Origin: Rhodothermales bacterium
GTDB lineage: Bacteria > Bacteroidota > Rhodothermia > Rhodothermales > Bin80
Assembly (NCBI GenBank): GCA_028278205.1
Contig: JANQES010000053.1
Location: 1-56,786 of the forward strand
Length of the DNA stretch: 56,786 nucleotides
Direction: 5' to 3'
In this document: one piece after another, positions 7,621 to 16,724 of the stretch
How positions within the stretch are numbered: the first letter of the stretch is position 1
Layout of the letters: each line of letters opens with the position of its first letter
Notes under the pieces: model-generated
What the model was told of the DNA's origin: nothing
Databases searched by the model: none
Seen by the model: only the letters and a program-made list of their open reading frames with translations
Position numbers and translations under genes: made by a program

Positions 7621-9306
7621 ATGACCGACTTCGACCGCTGGATCGACGCCTCGCCGTTGGAAGGCTGGGCGGCTTTCTCTTCGCTGACGCCCACGATCCT
7701 CGACGTGCCGCGCGCGTTCACCAATGAAGCCATCGCCCGTTTCATCGCCAGACTTTTCGACCTCAAGCATTTCGATCCAGTCGATGCGGCGCCGATGAAT
7801 AACATCTTCAGGGGCGAGACCTGGGGTCATGATTTGCAGAAGCCTTTCAACGGGCCTTTCCATGTAGAATGGGGCGGGCGGCATCTGCGCCTGGGCGAAG
7901 AGCGCGGCGTCAAGCGCATCGACGCGCAGTTTACGGAGGAAGAGGGGCGGGGCGGATCGGCAACGACGTTTTATCGCATCTACGACAAAGCGAGCGATCT
8001 GGCCATCGTTCTGGAGGCCGGCTACCTCCGGCTGGCTGTAGCGGCGTCGCCCGAAGCGATCGAGCGCGTTCGTACCGTCGCTGAAAAAGCCCTCCAATAC
8101 GCCACCTGGCACGCGCAAATCGATTGTGATCTTGAGCGGATCGGCAAAGAACTGATGCCCACGTTGCAGGCGTTGCTGAAGAAACTGGATCCCGAAAGCC
8201 CGCTTCAAAACCTTGCCCTGACCTTGCATTCTGACGATGGCCGGGTTGAGGTTGATATCGATCCTGACCGGCGTCTGCTCCGGGCCGAAGTTCATGGTCT
8301 CCATTCGGAGGTCCGAGGCACAGAGGCGTTCCTCAAACAACACCTCGGCCTCCAACCGGCAGCCGATCTGGAGGCGTCGATCAAAGAGATGCGCGCTCTC
8401 TTCGCGCAGGGGAAGACGCAGGCGTCGCGTATGGCGAAGGACATCCTGGCTGCGTTTCCGGATCAGCCCGACGCCCGCATGATCCGCGCCATCGCCCTGG
8501 TCGAACCCTCCATGCTCGACGGCCTCGACGCCGATTCCTACGAACTGGCCGTCGTACGGGGATTCCTGGCCGAGTTCGAGCATCATTACGACGAGGCTAT
8601 CGCGCACTGGGAGGAGGCCCTGCGCCTGCGCCCGCAAGATCCAGTGGCCGGCGTGCATCTGGGCAAGCTGCTGTGGACAAAACGCCAGCCGCCCGATCAC
8701 AAACGCATCCGGCGCCTGCTTCAACTCGGCCTCGATCACCCCGAACCGCCCAACCGTCTCGATCTGCGCCCCCCGAACCGGGCGCGGAGCACGAAGCGAA
8801 CCGCCGAATACTACCTGCCGGCTGTGTTGACGGTCTGGGCGGCTACGCTGCGCGCGCTCTTTGCGCAAGGCGACGCCGGAGCACCCGGCATGGCCGAGGA
8901 CATCCTCGCTGATGTGCCGGACCAACCCGATGCGCAACTGATCCTGGCTATCCTGCATGACCAACCCGAACGGCTCGACGGTATCGACGCCGATCCTTAT
9001 GACGTTGCCGTCGCGCGTGGTTTTCTGGCGGAGCGAGCGCAGCAGTACGAAGACGCCATCGCGCAGTGGGAGCAAGCGCACCGTTTACGCCCGGACGACC
9101 CGGTGGCGGGCGTGCATCTGGGCACGCTGCTATGGACGCAGCGCACGCCGCCGGAGCCCGAACGCGCCATCCCCTTGCTCCTGCTCGGCATCGATCACCC
9201 CGAGCCGCCCAACCGTCTCGACGTGCATCCTCCTGATCAAGCCCTGAACTTGAAGCACGCAGCAGAGGCTCATCTGCACGAGATAGACGCGGCGCGTCGT
9301 GGGTAG
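7621..9306 (+). CDS. Uncharacterised protein with duplicated TPR-like module
   Basis: A 561-residue cytoplasmic protein without signal peptide, preceded by AAGGAG. Residues 1-250 form a region I do not recognise. Residues 258-388 and 411-541 are two copies of one module, aligned end to end: both contain ALFAQG, MA-DILA, PDQPDA, LDG-DAD-Y, VARGFLAE-like, EAIA-WE-A-RLRP and DPVAGVHLG-LLWT, ending HPEPPNRLD. The centre of each module looks like a tetratricopeptide pair, suggesting protein binding. More than half of aligned positions are identical by eye, so the duplication is fairly recent. It converges on the TamB gene. Function unknown. Confidence 0.8.
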   Translation: MTDFDRWIDASPLEGWAAFSSLTPTILDVPRAFTNEAIARFIARLFDLKHFDPVDAAPMNNIFRGETWGHDLQKPFNGPFHVEWGGRHLRLGEERGVKRIDAQFTEEEGRGGSATTFYRIYDKASDLAIVLEAGYLRLAVAASPEAIERVRTVAEKALQYATWHAQIDCDLERIGKELMPTLQALLKKLDPESPLQNLALTLHSDDGRVEVDIDPDRRLLRAEVHGLHSEVRGTEAFLKQHLGLQPAADLEASIKEMRALFAQGKTQASRMAKDILAAFPDQPDARMIRAIALVEPSMLDGLDADSYELAVVRGFLAEFEHHYDEAIAHWEEALRLRPQDPVAGVHLGKLLWTKRQPPDHKRIRRLLQLGLDHPEPPNRLDLRPPNRARSTKRTAEYYLPAVLTVWAATLRALFAQGDAGAPGMAEDILADVPDQPDAQLILAILHDQPERLDGIDADPYDVAVARGFLAERAQQYEDAIAQWEQAHRLRPDDPVAGVHLGTLLWTQRTPPEPERAIPLLLLGIDHPEPPNRLDVHPPDQALNLKHAAEAHLHEIDAARRG

Positions 9307-9370
9307 AATTACACGACGTTCAAAAAAGGCAAAAGCTTAGAATTCGTGATAATTCATCCCTAAACCGCCA

Positions 9371-12300
9371 TCATTCCTCATTCGCATCCACCACCGTCGT
9401 CGAATCTGGCGGGGTGTTGCGTTTTTTGCCGCCAAAAATGTTGCGGATAAGCTTGCGCCAGCCGGAGAACTCGGTCTGGTACGACAGGCCCACACCCGTC
9501 TCGTTCGTCACCAGGCTCTCGCTGAGCACATCGCCCTCGCGGCGGTAAAACACCTCGACCGACACGGTCGGGCTTAGCCGGACCTCGACGACGAACTCGC
9601 CCTCCAGGTTTTGCTGGGCCGTTTCATCGACCTGATCGCCGAGGCCGCGGTAGACGCCCTGGCCTCGAATAACGAGCCGCTCGTTGAGCAGGCGGATGGC
9701 GATGCCTGCCGAGACGTCGAGGTCGTTGGCCGTCTCGTCGCTTTGCACGCCGAACGAGAAATCGGCGTTGGGGAGGACCTGGCTGAGATAGCGGTTAAGC
9801 TGGCTGGAGACGAGCTGCGAGACGCTGTTGAAGGCCGAACCGACCACCACGTCGTTGCTGGTGCCTTCGCTTGAGAGCACGAACGAGTTAGTCAGCAGCA
9901 CGCTCGTGGCGTGCTGCGCGGCGCGGTCGGGCTGGTTGAGGTAGGCTTCCAGCAACGGCGTATCGCTGATGGCTTCCTGGCGGCTCCGGTCCAGGGCGAT
10001 GGCCAGGGCGATCTGCACGGCGTTCAACTCGCCGGTGATGTAGAGTTGGACGATCACCGGCAGGCTCGATTGCAAGCCGCCGCTGATGTCATCCGGCAGG
10101 CCGGTTCGCGAGGCCCGCGTGCGATACGCCGCTGCAATGTCGAGGCTCGGATTGAGCGGATCGCTCGTCCAGGTGATCGTCCCTTCGTTGATCAAAAAAC
10201 GCCGCACGAACACCTCGCCGGCCGTGAAGAGGTAATCGCCGGAATCGACTTCGAAATTGCCGAAGGTGAAGATGTCGCCCTCGCGCCGCTGAAGCTGGAT
10301 GCGCCCGCTGCCGACGGCGTTGATGACATCGCCCAGCAACGGGTCGATGACGAGGTGGACGGTCGAGCCTTGCGGGGCGGTGATGTTGAGGTCCATCTCG
10401 ATGCCGTCGAGAAACAGACGCTCGCCCAGAGGCCGGTCGGCGAGGATGTTCTCGCGGCGGGTTTGCAAGGGCTGGTCCGGGATCTGCCCGGTGGAGTCGG
10501 CGAAGATGATAAAGCTGGGATCGACGACGGTGGCGGCGGCGATGATCGGGATGAAGAGGTCGCTCTGCTGGCTCGTGACGACGTTGTTGGATCGCAGAAA
10601 GGCCTGATCGAGCGGCCCGGTCAGCGTGGCATCGCCGGTGGCCCAGATCGTTCCGTAAAAAGGCAAATCGCGCGAGTACGTCGGCACGTTGATGATCTGA
10701 ATCCCGTCGAGGCGACCGTCCAGATCGAATGAGAAGTAGCGATAATCATTGAAAAAGAGCGTCCCCGAGATCGTCGCCTCGCCGCCGGTGGGATCGACGA
10801 GGGTCACGTCGCCGAGTTTGATGCCTTCCTCATCGACCTCCACCGGCCCGTCGATCTGATACCGCATGTTGACCTCCGGCACGTAGAAACGCCCGTCCGT
10901 AAGGGTCAGATCGGCTTGAAAGAGCGGGTAGGAGAAGGTGCCCCGAATGGCGCCGTCGCCGGCAAAAGCGCCTTCGATGTCGTCGAGTTCAGGGAGGATG
11001 TATTCGAAGAAAAAGGCATCGGCGCGTTCGACGTCGAGCCGCAGGTCGAGCGCGCCGGGATCGTCGTTGGTGGATTGAGGCAGGCGAAACGTCCCGGCCA
11101 GGCGAAGGTCGTTTTCGACCACGCGGAAGCTTGGCGGCAGGCCGGCGAGCACCGGATCATCTGAATCGATAGGCCGGAGGGTGACGTCGAGGGCTACGTC
11201 CGGCGCACCGGGGAGGTAGCGGCTCGATGCCTGAAGATGCCCCAGGAGCCGGCCGTCCAGGCGCAGCCCGTCGATGGTGATAGCGCCGGTGAGTTCGCGT
11301 TGAACATCGCCGGTGAAGGCCACCTGCCCGTTGAGCCGCCCGCCGAACGATCGTTTCCCCGCTACAAAATCAGACAGTTGTTCCAGCCCGATTTCGTCGA
11401 GATCGACGAAGAGAATGTCTTGCGGCGCCTTCGACAACGCGCCGCGCACCCGGATGCGCTGCGTCCGGCCTTCGCCGGTAGGCTGGCTTTCGAGCAGCAC
11501 GCCGGGGAAGACGGCGGCGTCGGCAAAGAGATCGATGATTTCAGGTTCGGGATGTTGCCAGACGTAGCCGCCGAGGGTCAGGTCGAAGTCTTGCAACGTA
11601 AGGCGATGGCGATCAGGTAGGAGGTTGAACTGCGTTGTGATGTTGGCCGGGCCTGCGGCATCCCCGCGCTCGGTCGAAAGGGCAATGCGTCCGGTTCGGT
11701 CCTGATACGCTAACCGAGCATTCTGATAATCTATCTGAAGATGCGGCGCGGGAAGGGTTTGGCCGGCCAGCAGCATCGTGTCGGCGTGGGCGTCGAAGGT
11801 GATCTCTAGCGAGGCTTCGATGGGGGCGTCGAGGTGGGCCGAGGCGCTAAAGGTAGTGCGGTACGATTCTGCGCCGAGCGCGTTCAAGTAGATCGAATCG
11901 GCGGTTGCCGACCCGGCGAGCCGGAACCGGTCTGCATCGGCGACAAACTGGATTTCCGTATGCAATGAGTCCGTCTGGAAGGGCGGAAGCATGGGCAGCA
12001 GCGCGCCGAGCAGATCGGACCGAACCACGTCGAGGGTCAGGTCGAGCGTGAGCGTTTCGAGACCGGCATCGCGGAGGGCGCGGCGGGCATCGCCTTGCAA
12101 GATGAGTTGATCGAGCGAGGGGCCGTCGAAGAGATCAGCCTGATCGTTCGGATCCAGATTCGCCAGCGCATACAATTTGCCGGCCTGTCGATTCAGCGAT
12201 TCGCCGAGGGCGTGGCTCCACAGGGCCGTCAGCGCCTTGATGGCTCCGGCAGGCGTGTCGCCGTCGAGGCGCAGCGAGAGGACGTCGCCGGAGAGGCGGA

Positions 12301-14116
12301 GGCGCGGGGCCTCACCGGCGGGGTCGTTGATCGCCAGCACCGTCTGATGGGCGGGCACGGGCCGGATCGTCGTGCCCCATCGCATCTCCGACGGGTTGAC
12401 TGTCACCGAGAGGTTGCCGCGCAGGTCGTCCCACGTGAGGCCGCTTCCCTTCAGGCTCCACCGGGTGTTGAGCGACGACCGTAGCGAATCGGAAAGCAGC
12501 AGCGCACCGAGATCGAGTCGGCGCGTCGTCAGGCTCAGGTCATAGCCCGGCAGCGGCGTGCTCCAGTCGAGGTTGCCTGTGGCCGAGACGAATTGTCGAT
12601 CCTGATAAGCATTGGCTGTGACATCGAGGCGGCGCCCGGCCACCGTGGCGTCGATACGCACCGAATCGGCACGGCGCCCGGCGAACTGCGAGGTGCGAAA
12701 ATCGGCGCGCAGGGTCGTGTTGAGGCTATCGAGCGAGAGACCGCTGCCTTCGATGGCTATCTGGCCGTTGAGGACGCTGGCGAGGTTATCATTCCGTGCA
12801 ATCAGGCCGGCGTTGAGCGAGTCGGTCGCTGCGTCGAGGGTGTACTGGAGCGGCTGGCCGGGTTGTTGCCGCAGGGCGAGGGTACCGTAGACGTGGCCCG
12901 GTGCGCCGCGCGCTTCGAGGGTGATGTCGGCGTGGAGCGCGCGGTGGGAGGGCTCGCCGCGCGCCACGCCTTCCGCCGTCCCGCTGATCGTCACCAGCCC
13001 CAGATGATCCAGGTCGGGCAGCGCCAGCGTCGGGAGGAGGGCCCGGAGGTCTTCCGACGCCAGCCTGGTGTTGCGCACCGCCAGGTCGAAGTCCAGCGAA
13101 TCGGGCAGGCCCAGGAGGGTGCCTTCAGCCTGAAGACGCGTTTGCCCGCGCGCCACGTCGATTTCTTCGATGACGAGTTGGGAGAGCGGGCCGTGTACGT
13201 GCGCCGAGGCCGTCACGGCGTCGTCCAGGGGCAGGCCCGGCAGGATCCGGCGCAAGGCGGCAAGATCGAGCCGGCTCTGATGCAGGTCGCCCTCTATCAT
13301 GAGCGAGTCGAGGGAGCCGGTGCGCAGGGCATCGAGCTGGTCGATGACACCGTCGAACCGGAAGTTGGTCTCGCCGGCTTCGGCCACGAGTTGGATAACC
13401 TGTACGCGGTCCGACTCGATCACCAGTTGGCCCTGCGCATTTTCCAGGGTGAAAGGCACATCGCTGAGCGAGGCCGAAAAGCTCAGCACGTCGATCAGCT
13501 TGAAGCCGGCGTCCCATTCGATGGTGGCCTGCGCCTGCACGTCGCGCGCGTTGGTGGCGGCGTAATTAAACAACCACCCGGCCTCGACGAGCGGCGGCGG
13601 CATCACTTCGTGCTGCGTGTGGACGGCGCCATCGATCAGATAAAGATCTGCCGAGGTGAACGCCCAGGGCTGGCGTCCTTCGGTTTCGATGATCGCGCGT
13701 CGTTTGAAGACATCGGCCAGGTTCCAGGTGCTATCGGTCTGATAGCGGAAGTAAAACGTAGGCCGGATCAACGTCACCGAACGGACCGAGAACTGCTGGC
13801 GCAGCAGATCGCTCCAGTTAGGATCGGCAACGAGCGAATCGACGTGCAGCACCAGGCGGCCATCGGGATCGTAGAGGCGCACCTCATCGGCAAACAATTG
13901 TTGCGCCAGATTGCCCTTCAATGCGCCGATCTCCAGCCGCCCTTCGAAGGTCTGGGCAAATTGTTGTTCTATCTGATAACGCAACGCATCCCGCCCGACC
14001 TCGGAGCGCGTCAGGCTAAAGAAGAGCAACACGCCCAGGCCCAGCGCCGTCGCTACGACGTACGTCGCCATCCGAAGCGTGTGACGTGGAATATGTAGCA
14101 GCCGGCGAGAAGACAA
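9371..14116 (-). CDS. TamB-like translocation/assembly protein
   Basis: A 1581-residue AsmA/TamB-superfamily protein with one N-terminal membrane segment (about residues 14-35: TLRMATYVVATALGLGVLLFF) and a long periplasmic beta-rich body of repeated short strands. The final 350 residues match the TamB/DUF490 domain, with DVSAGIAIRLLNERLVIRGQG and the closing GVGLSYQTEF region. TamB proteins span the periplasm, help insert outer-membrane proteins and may move phospholipids. No TamA/Omp85 partner is in the window. A short proline/threonine tail follows the domain. Length is at the upper end of the family. It converges on the duplicated-module gene. Confidence 0.88.
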   Translation of the reverse strand: MSSRRLLHIPRHTLRMATYVVATALGLGVLLFFSLTRSEVGRDALRYQIEQQFAQTFEGRLEIGALKGNLAQQLFADEVRLYDPDGRLVLHVDSLVADPNWSDLLRQQFSVRSVTLIRPTFYFRYQTDSTWNLADVFKRRAIIETEGRQPWAFTSADLYLIDGAVHTQHEVMPPPLVEAGWLFNYAATNARDVQAQATIEWDAGFKLIDVLSFSASLSDVPFTLENAQGQLVIESDRVQVIQLVAEAGETNFRFDGVIDQLDALRTGSLDSLMIEGDLHQSRLDLAALRRILPGLPLDDAVTASAHVHGPLSQLVIEEIDVARGQTRLQAEGTLLGLPDSLDFDLAVRNTRLASEDLRALLPTLALPDLDHLGLVTISGTAEGVARGEPSHRALHADITLEARGAPGHVYGTLALRQQPGQPLQYTLDAATDSLNAGLIARNDNLASVLNGQIAIEGSGLSLDSLNTTLRADFRTSQFAGRRADSVRIDATVAGRRLDVTANAYQDRQFVSATGNLDWSTPLPGYDLSLTTRRLDLGALLLSDSLRSSLNTRWSLKGSGLTWDDLRGNLSVTVNPSEMRWGTTIRPVPAHQTVLAINDPAGEAPRLRLSGDVLSLRLDGDTPAGAIKALTALWSHALGESLNRQAGKLYALANLDPNDQADLFDGPSLDQLILQGDARRALRDAGLETLTLDLTLDVVRSDLLGALLPMLPPFQTDSLHTEIQFVADADRFRLAGSATADSIYLNALGAESYRTTFSASAHLDAPIEASLEITFDAHADTMLLAGQTLPAPHLQIDYQNARLAYQDRTGRIALSTERGDAAGPANITTQFNLLPDRHRLTLQDFDLTLGGYVWQHPEPEIIDLFADAAVFPGVLLESQPTGEGRTQRIRVRGALSKAPQDILFVDLDEIGLEQLSDFVAGKRSFGGRLNGQVAFTGDVQRELTGAITIDGLRLDGRLLGHLQASSRYLPGAPDVALDVTLRPIDSDDPVLAGLPPSFRVVENDLRLAGTFRLPQSTNDDPGALDLRLDVERADAFFFEYILPELDDIEGAFAGDGAIRGTFSYPLFQADLTLTDGRFYVPEVNMRYQIDGPVEVDEEGIKLGDVTLVDPTGGEATISGTLFFNDYRYFSFDLDGRLDGIQIINVPTYSRDLPFYGTIWATGDATLTGPLDQAFLRSNNVVTSQQSDLFIPIIAAATVVDPSFIIFADSTGQIPDQPLQTRRENILADRPLGERLFLDGIEMDLNITAPQGSTVHLVIDPLLGDVINAVGSGRIQLQRREGDIFTFGNFEVDSGDYLFTAGEVFVRRFLINEGTITWTSDPLNPSLDIAAAYRTRASRTGLPDDISGGLQSSLPVIVQLYITGELNAVQIALAIALDRSRQEAISDTPLLEAYLNQPDRAAQHATSVLLTNSFVLSSEGTSNDVVVGSAFNSVSQLVSSQLNRYLSQVLPNADFSFGVQSDETANDLDVSAGIAIRLLNERLVIRGQGVYRGLGDQVDETAQQNLEGEFVVEVRLSPTVSVEVFYRREGDVLSESLVTNETGVGLSYQTEFSGWRKLIRNIFGGKKRNTPPDSTTVVDANEE

Positions 14117-14432
14117 ACGACGGTGTGGGAATGGCTGAGAGAACAGGGTGTCTGTAAACTGGATTCTTGATGGAGCCCCGTAGGGGCGTCCTGTTTGTAG
14201 TACTTTCTGTCTTCTTTAGAGTCAAGCTCCGTAGGAGCGGCCTGTAAAAACAACAGGTCGCCCCTACGGGGCTTTCGTATAAGAAAAGCGGCGTGTGCTA
14301 CAAAGCAGGACGTCCGAACCTGTCCCTGCGCAGGCAGGGGGGACTTTACAGGCACGCCCCTTAATAAAAAGAAACGATTCTACCGAGCCGAAGTGCCCGT
14401 AGAAGCATCCTCACGCAAAAACTGCCCCATTC
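14117..14432. repeat. GTAGGGGCG palindrome cluster between TamB and aroB
   Basis: No gene is seen. Bases 14174-14275 contain three hairpins of one type: AGCCCCGTAGGGGCG, AGCTCCGTAGGAGCG and the inverted CGCCCCTACGGGGCT. Each is followed or preceded by a CCTGT word (CCTGTTTGTAG, CCTGTAAAAACAACAGG), so a larger hairpin forms from 14225 to 14274. The rest contains CCTGCGCAGG palindromic words. TamB and aroB are both on the minus strand, so the cluster sits upstream of TamB. Confidence 0.7.
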
Positions 14433-15530
14433 TCACTCCTCCCGCGCAAACGCCCAGGCCGCCTCTACGTCGGCCTGCGAGGCTTCGCTCGTCACATACG
14501 CCTCTCCCAGACGCCGCAGCACGACGAAACGTAACGTCCCGGCTTCGACCTTTTTGTCGAACCGCATGGCCTGTGTCAGCGCCGCTTCGGGAAGATCGGC
14601 GAGGCGATTGCGGACGGGGAGTTGGCGCGCGAGGCGATAGGCGCGTTCGAGCGGCAGGTCCGGGTGAAGGCGGTGGGAGAGGTGCAGCGCCGCCCGCATG
14701 CCGAGCGCTACCGCCTCGCCGTGCGTGAACTGGCCGTAGCCCGCCACCCGCTCGATGGCATGGCCGAAGGTGTGGCCGAAGTTGAGGATAGCCCGGCGGC
14801 CCTGCTCGCGCTCGTCTTCACTCACCACCACGGCCTTAATGCCCGCTGCCCGGTACACCATCTCTCCGACGACGCCGGTCTCGCGCGCCAGCACCGCCGG
14901 CCAGTTCGTCTCCAGAAAGTCCAGAAAATCGACGTCGGCGATGAAGGCGTGTTTGACCACTTCGGCCAGGCCGCTCGTCCACTCCAACGACGGCAACGTG
15001 GAGAGCGTCGCCAGATCGACACAGACCAGACGCGGCTGGTGAAAAGCGCCGACGAGGTTTTTCCCGACAGCGTGGTTGATGCCCGTTTTGCCGCCGATGG
15101 CGCTGTCTACCTGCGCGATGAGGGTCGTGGGGAGTTGCGCGAAAGGCAGGCCGCGCAGGAGCGTCGCAGCGGCGAAACCGGCCAGGTCGCCCACGACGCC
15201 GCCGCCGAGGGCCAGCACCGGCGTCTTCCGGTCGATGCCCCAGGCCAGCGCGTCGTCGTAGATGCGCTGCAACGGGCCGGGCGCTTTGGTCGCCTCGCCG
15301 GGCGGCAGCGCTATCGTCTTGGGCGTCCAGCCGGCCTCGCGCAGGGCGTTTTCCAGCGACGCCTGATAAAGCGTCGCCACGTTCGTATCCGTGACGACGA
15401 GACAACGGCCCGTCCGGAGGCCGGCTTCGGCCATCAAACGCGGCACCTCGCGCAGCGCCGCCACGTGGATGGCATACCCCCGCCCGCCCGGCAACGAGAC
15501 GGGGAGGGGAGGGAGGTCAGTTTTAAACAT
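14433..15530 (-). CDS. aroB: 3-dehydroquinate synthase
   Basis: A 365-residue enzyme of the shikimate pathway that converts DAHP to 3-dehydroquinate using NAD+ and a divalent metal. Signature segments are present in order: GGGVVGDLAGFAAATLLRG (NAD-binding region), QVDSAIGGKTGINHAVGKN (active site), and NFGHTFGHAIE plus HGEAVALGM, which carry metal-binding histidines. The metal-binding glutamate is expected in the SGLAEVVKHA region. Length is normal for bacterial AroB. It is divergent from the lipoprotein gene at 15748. No other aro genes are in the window. Confidence 0.96.
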   Translation of the reverse strand: MFKTDLPPLPVSLPGGRGYAIHVAALREVPRLMAEAGLRTGRCLVVTDTNVATLYQASLENALREAGWTPKTIALPPGEATKAPGPLQRIYDDALAWGIDRKTPVLALGGGVVGDLAGFAAATLLRGLPFAQLPTTLIAQVDSAIGGKTGINHAVGKNLVGAFHQPRLVCVDLATLSTLPSLEWTSGLAEVVKHAFIADVDFLDFLETNWPAVLARETGVVGEMVYRAAGIKAVVVSEDEREQGRRAILNFGHTFGHAIERVAGYGQFTHGEAVALGMRAALHLSHRLHPDLPLERAYRLARQLPVRNRLADLPEAALTQAMRFDKKVEAGTLRFVVLRRLGEAYVTSEASQADVEAAWAFAREE

Positions 15531-15581
15531 GTTCGAAGGACAGAGCAGGCTGTACCGTTTCAGTTGATGGATTGGGGCAAT

Positions 15582-15677
15582 GAAACGTGAGGGAGCTTCG
15601 CACCAACCTTTTTAAGGGCACCCTCACGTTTTACGTTTACTTCGTCAGTCGCCTTCGGCTCGTGTCACGTTTCACGC
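15582..15677. repeat. ACGTGAAACG palindrome family, copy 1
   Basis: GAAACGTGAGGGAGCTTCGC and GCACCCTCACGTTTTACG form imperfect arms, followed by TTTACTTCGTCAGTCGCCTTCGGCTCGTGTCACG. The first 60 bases are almost identical to 53842-53902. The distal part is repeated in reverse at 18376-18440 and again at 54580-54610. It lies between divergent genes, so it is not simply a terminator. Confidence 0.75.
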
Positions 15678-15747
15678 GCTTAAGGATAACACGCAAAGGC
15701 CGATGGATGCCAGTACGGTTTTGTGTAAATAAAAGAGAGACAAACCC

Positions 15748-16365
15748 ATGCAGTTGGAAAGAGGAGCAGGAGTTCTGTGGGTATGCATCTACTTAAGCCT
15801 GGCCGGGTGTTTATCCGAGGTCAGCTATTCGCCGGGGCCGATTGCGCCCAACAGTCCGGTGCAGGAAAAGATTACGTCGGCGCCTGTTTTCCAGAAAAAG
15901 GGCTACATCATTCGTCCGCTGGCGCGTTTTCAGATCGAAGCGCGGGTGCTCAGCCGGGAACGCTATCGGTTTGATCGCGGCGCGGCGCTCTCGCCCATCG
16001 ATCTGGCCCTCGGCTGGGGGCCGATGTCAGATCAAGCAGTGCTCGATCAGATCGACATCTCGCAGGGCGGGCGCTTCTACCGATGGCGGGTCGATCAATA
16101 TCCCATTCCGCGCAAAGACATCATCGAGCACAGCGCCAACATGCACATGATCCCCGCCGCCGACGACGTCGAGAAAGACCTGCTGGCCGTGCGCAAAGGC
16201 GAGATCGTCCTCGTCGAAGGCTACCTCGTCAAGGCTACCTCCGACAAAGGCGCGGTGTGGACCAGTTCGCTGACCCGCAAAGACTCCGGCGACGGCGCCT
16301 GCGAACTCGTATGGGTCGAACGCGTCCTCTCCTATACCCCGGACATGGCGGATTTTGGATTTTAG
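15748..16365 (+). CDS. Predicted lipoprotein of unknown function
   Basis: A 205-residue protein with a lipoprotein signal: hydrophobic VLWVCIYLSLAGC, lipid-attachment cysteine near residue 21. The mature part has no family I recognise; it is rich in aromatic and charged residues (GGRFYRWRVDQYP, KGEIVLVEGYLVKA). The last codons (ADFGF then TAG) are provided by the GATTTTGG repeat that begins at 16352, so the native C terminus probably ended shortly before it or has been replaced by it. It is divergent from aroB. Confidence 0.72.
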   Translation: MQLERGAGVLWVCIYLSLAGCLSEVSYSPGPIAPNSPVQEKITSAPVFQKKGYIIRPLARFQIEARVLSRERYRFDRGAALSPIDLALGWGPMSDQAVLDQIDISQGGRFYRWRVDQYPIPRKDIIEHSANMHMIPAADDVEKDLLAVRKGEIVLVEGYLVKATSDKGAVWTSSLTRKDSGDGACELVWVERVLSYTPDMADFGF

Positions 16366-16495
16366 ATTTTGGATTGGGAATTTTCTTCCTTCTCTTTAAC
16401 AATCGAAAAAGCCGCGACGGTTGGATCCGTCGCGGCTTTTTCGGTTAGCGAGAACGGTTCTCAAAAAGACCAATCCAAAATCTAAAATCCAAAAT
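16352..16495. repeat. Nested palindrome, GATTTTGG family copy 1, with inner terminator
   Basis: A 26-bp perfect inverted repeat (16352-16377 and 16470-16495; ATTTTGGATTTTAGATTTTG plus GATTGG) encloses a second hairpin with 17-bp perfect arms (16404-16443, CGAAAAAGCCGCGACGG) and a small GAGAAC/GTTCTC hairpin (16450-16462). The inner hairpin with its T run is a classical intrinsic terminator. The upstream lipoprotein stop codon (16363-16365) lies in the left arm. The whole element is homologous, in reverse, to 42270-42447. Confidence 0.85.
16404..16443. terminator. Intrinsic terminator inside nested palindrome
   Basis: Arms CGAAAAAGCCGCGACGG and CCGTCGCGGCTTTTTCG pair perfectly over 17 bp with a six-base loop. 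T and A runs on both sides make it bidirectional. Confidence 0.8.
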
Positions 16496-16671
16496 AGACC
16501 ACCCAGGTGTCCTTAAACGATTACGTATTGACGTGTTGTGGGGTGTAAAAAAAGTAACACCGCTTGCCGTTTAGTGACGGGCGCAGACCGTTCAGGGACG
16601 ATGTTTATCCGATAAGACGGCTTTTTTGGAAACCGCTTTAATCGGTATGGAAATTGCCGATACGGAGAATA

Positions 16672-16687
16672 TCGGAAGCGCTTCCGA
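16672..16687. promoter_or_regulatory. 16-bp perfect palindrome, LacI-family-like operator
   Basis: TCGGAAGCGCTTCCGA is perfectly symmetric and has the AAGCGCTT centre typical of LacI/GalR-family operators. It ends 37 bases before the start codon at 16725. No regulator gene is in the window, so the assignment rests on the pattern only. Confidence 0.4.
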
Positions 16688-16724
16688 AAACGGCAGTGGA
16701 AGTTAAACCAGGGAGTACATCATC

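Noticed and set aside
7576..9081. 501-codon frame antisense to the duplicated-module gene
   Set aside because: It repeats because the real gene is duplicated; arginine/histidine-rich composition is typical of an antisense shadow.
12593..14098. 501-codon frame antisense to TamB
   Set aside because: Shadow of the TamB frame in GC-rich DNA, without motifs or a ribosome-binding site.
14174..14275. Possible CRISPR array
   Set aside because: The repeats alternate in orientation, spacing is irregular and there are no cas genes; these are hairpin repeats.
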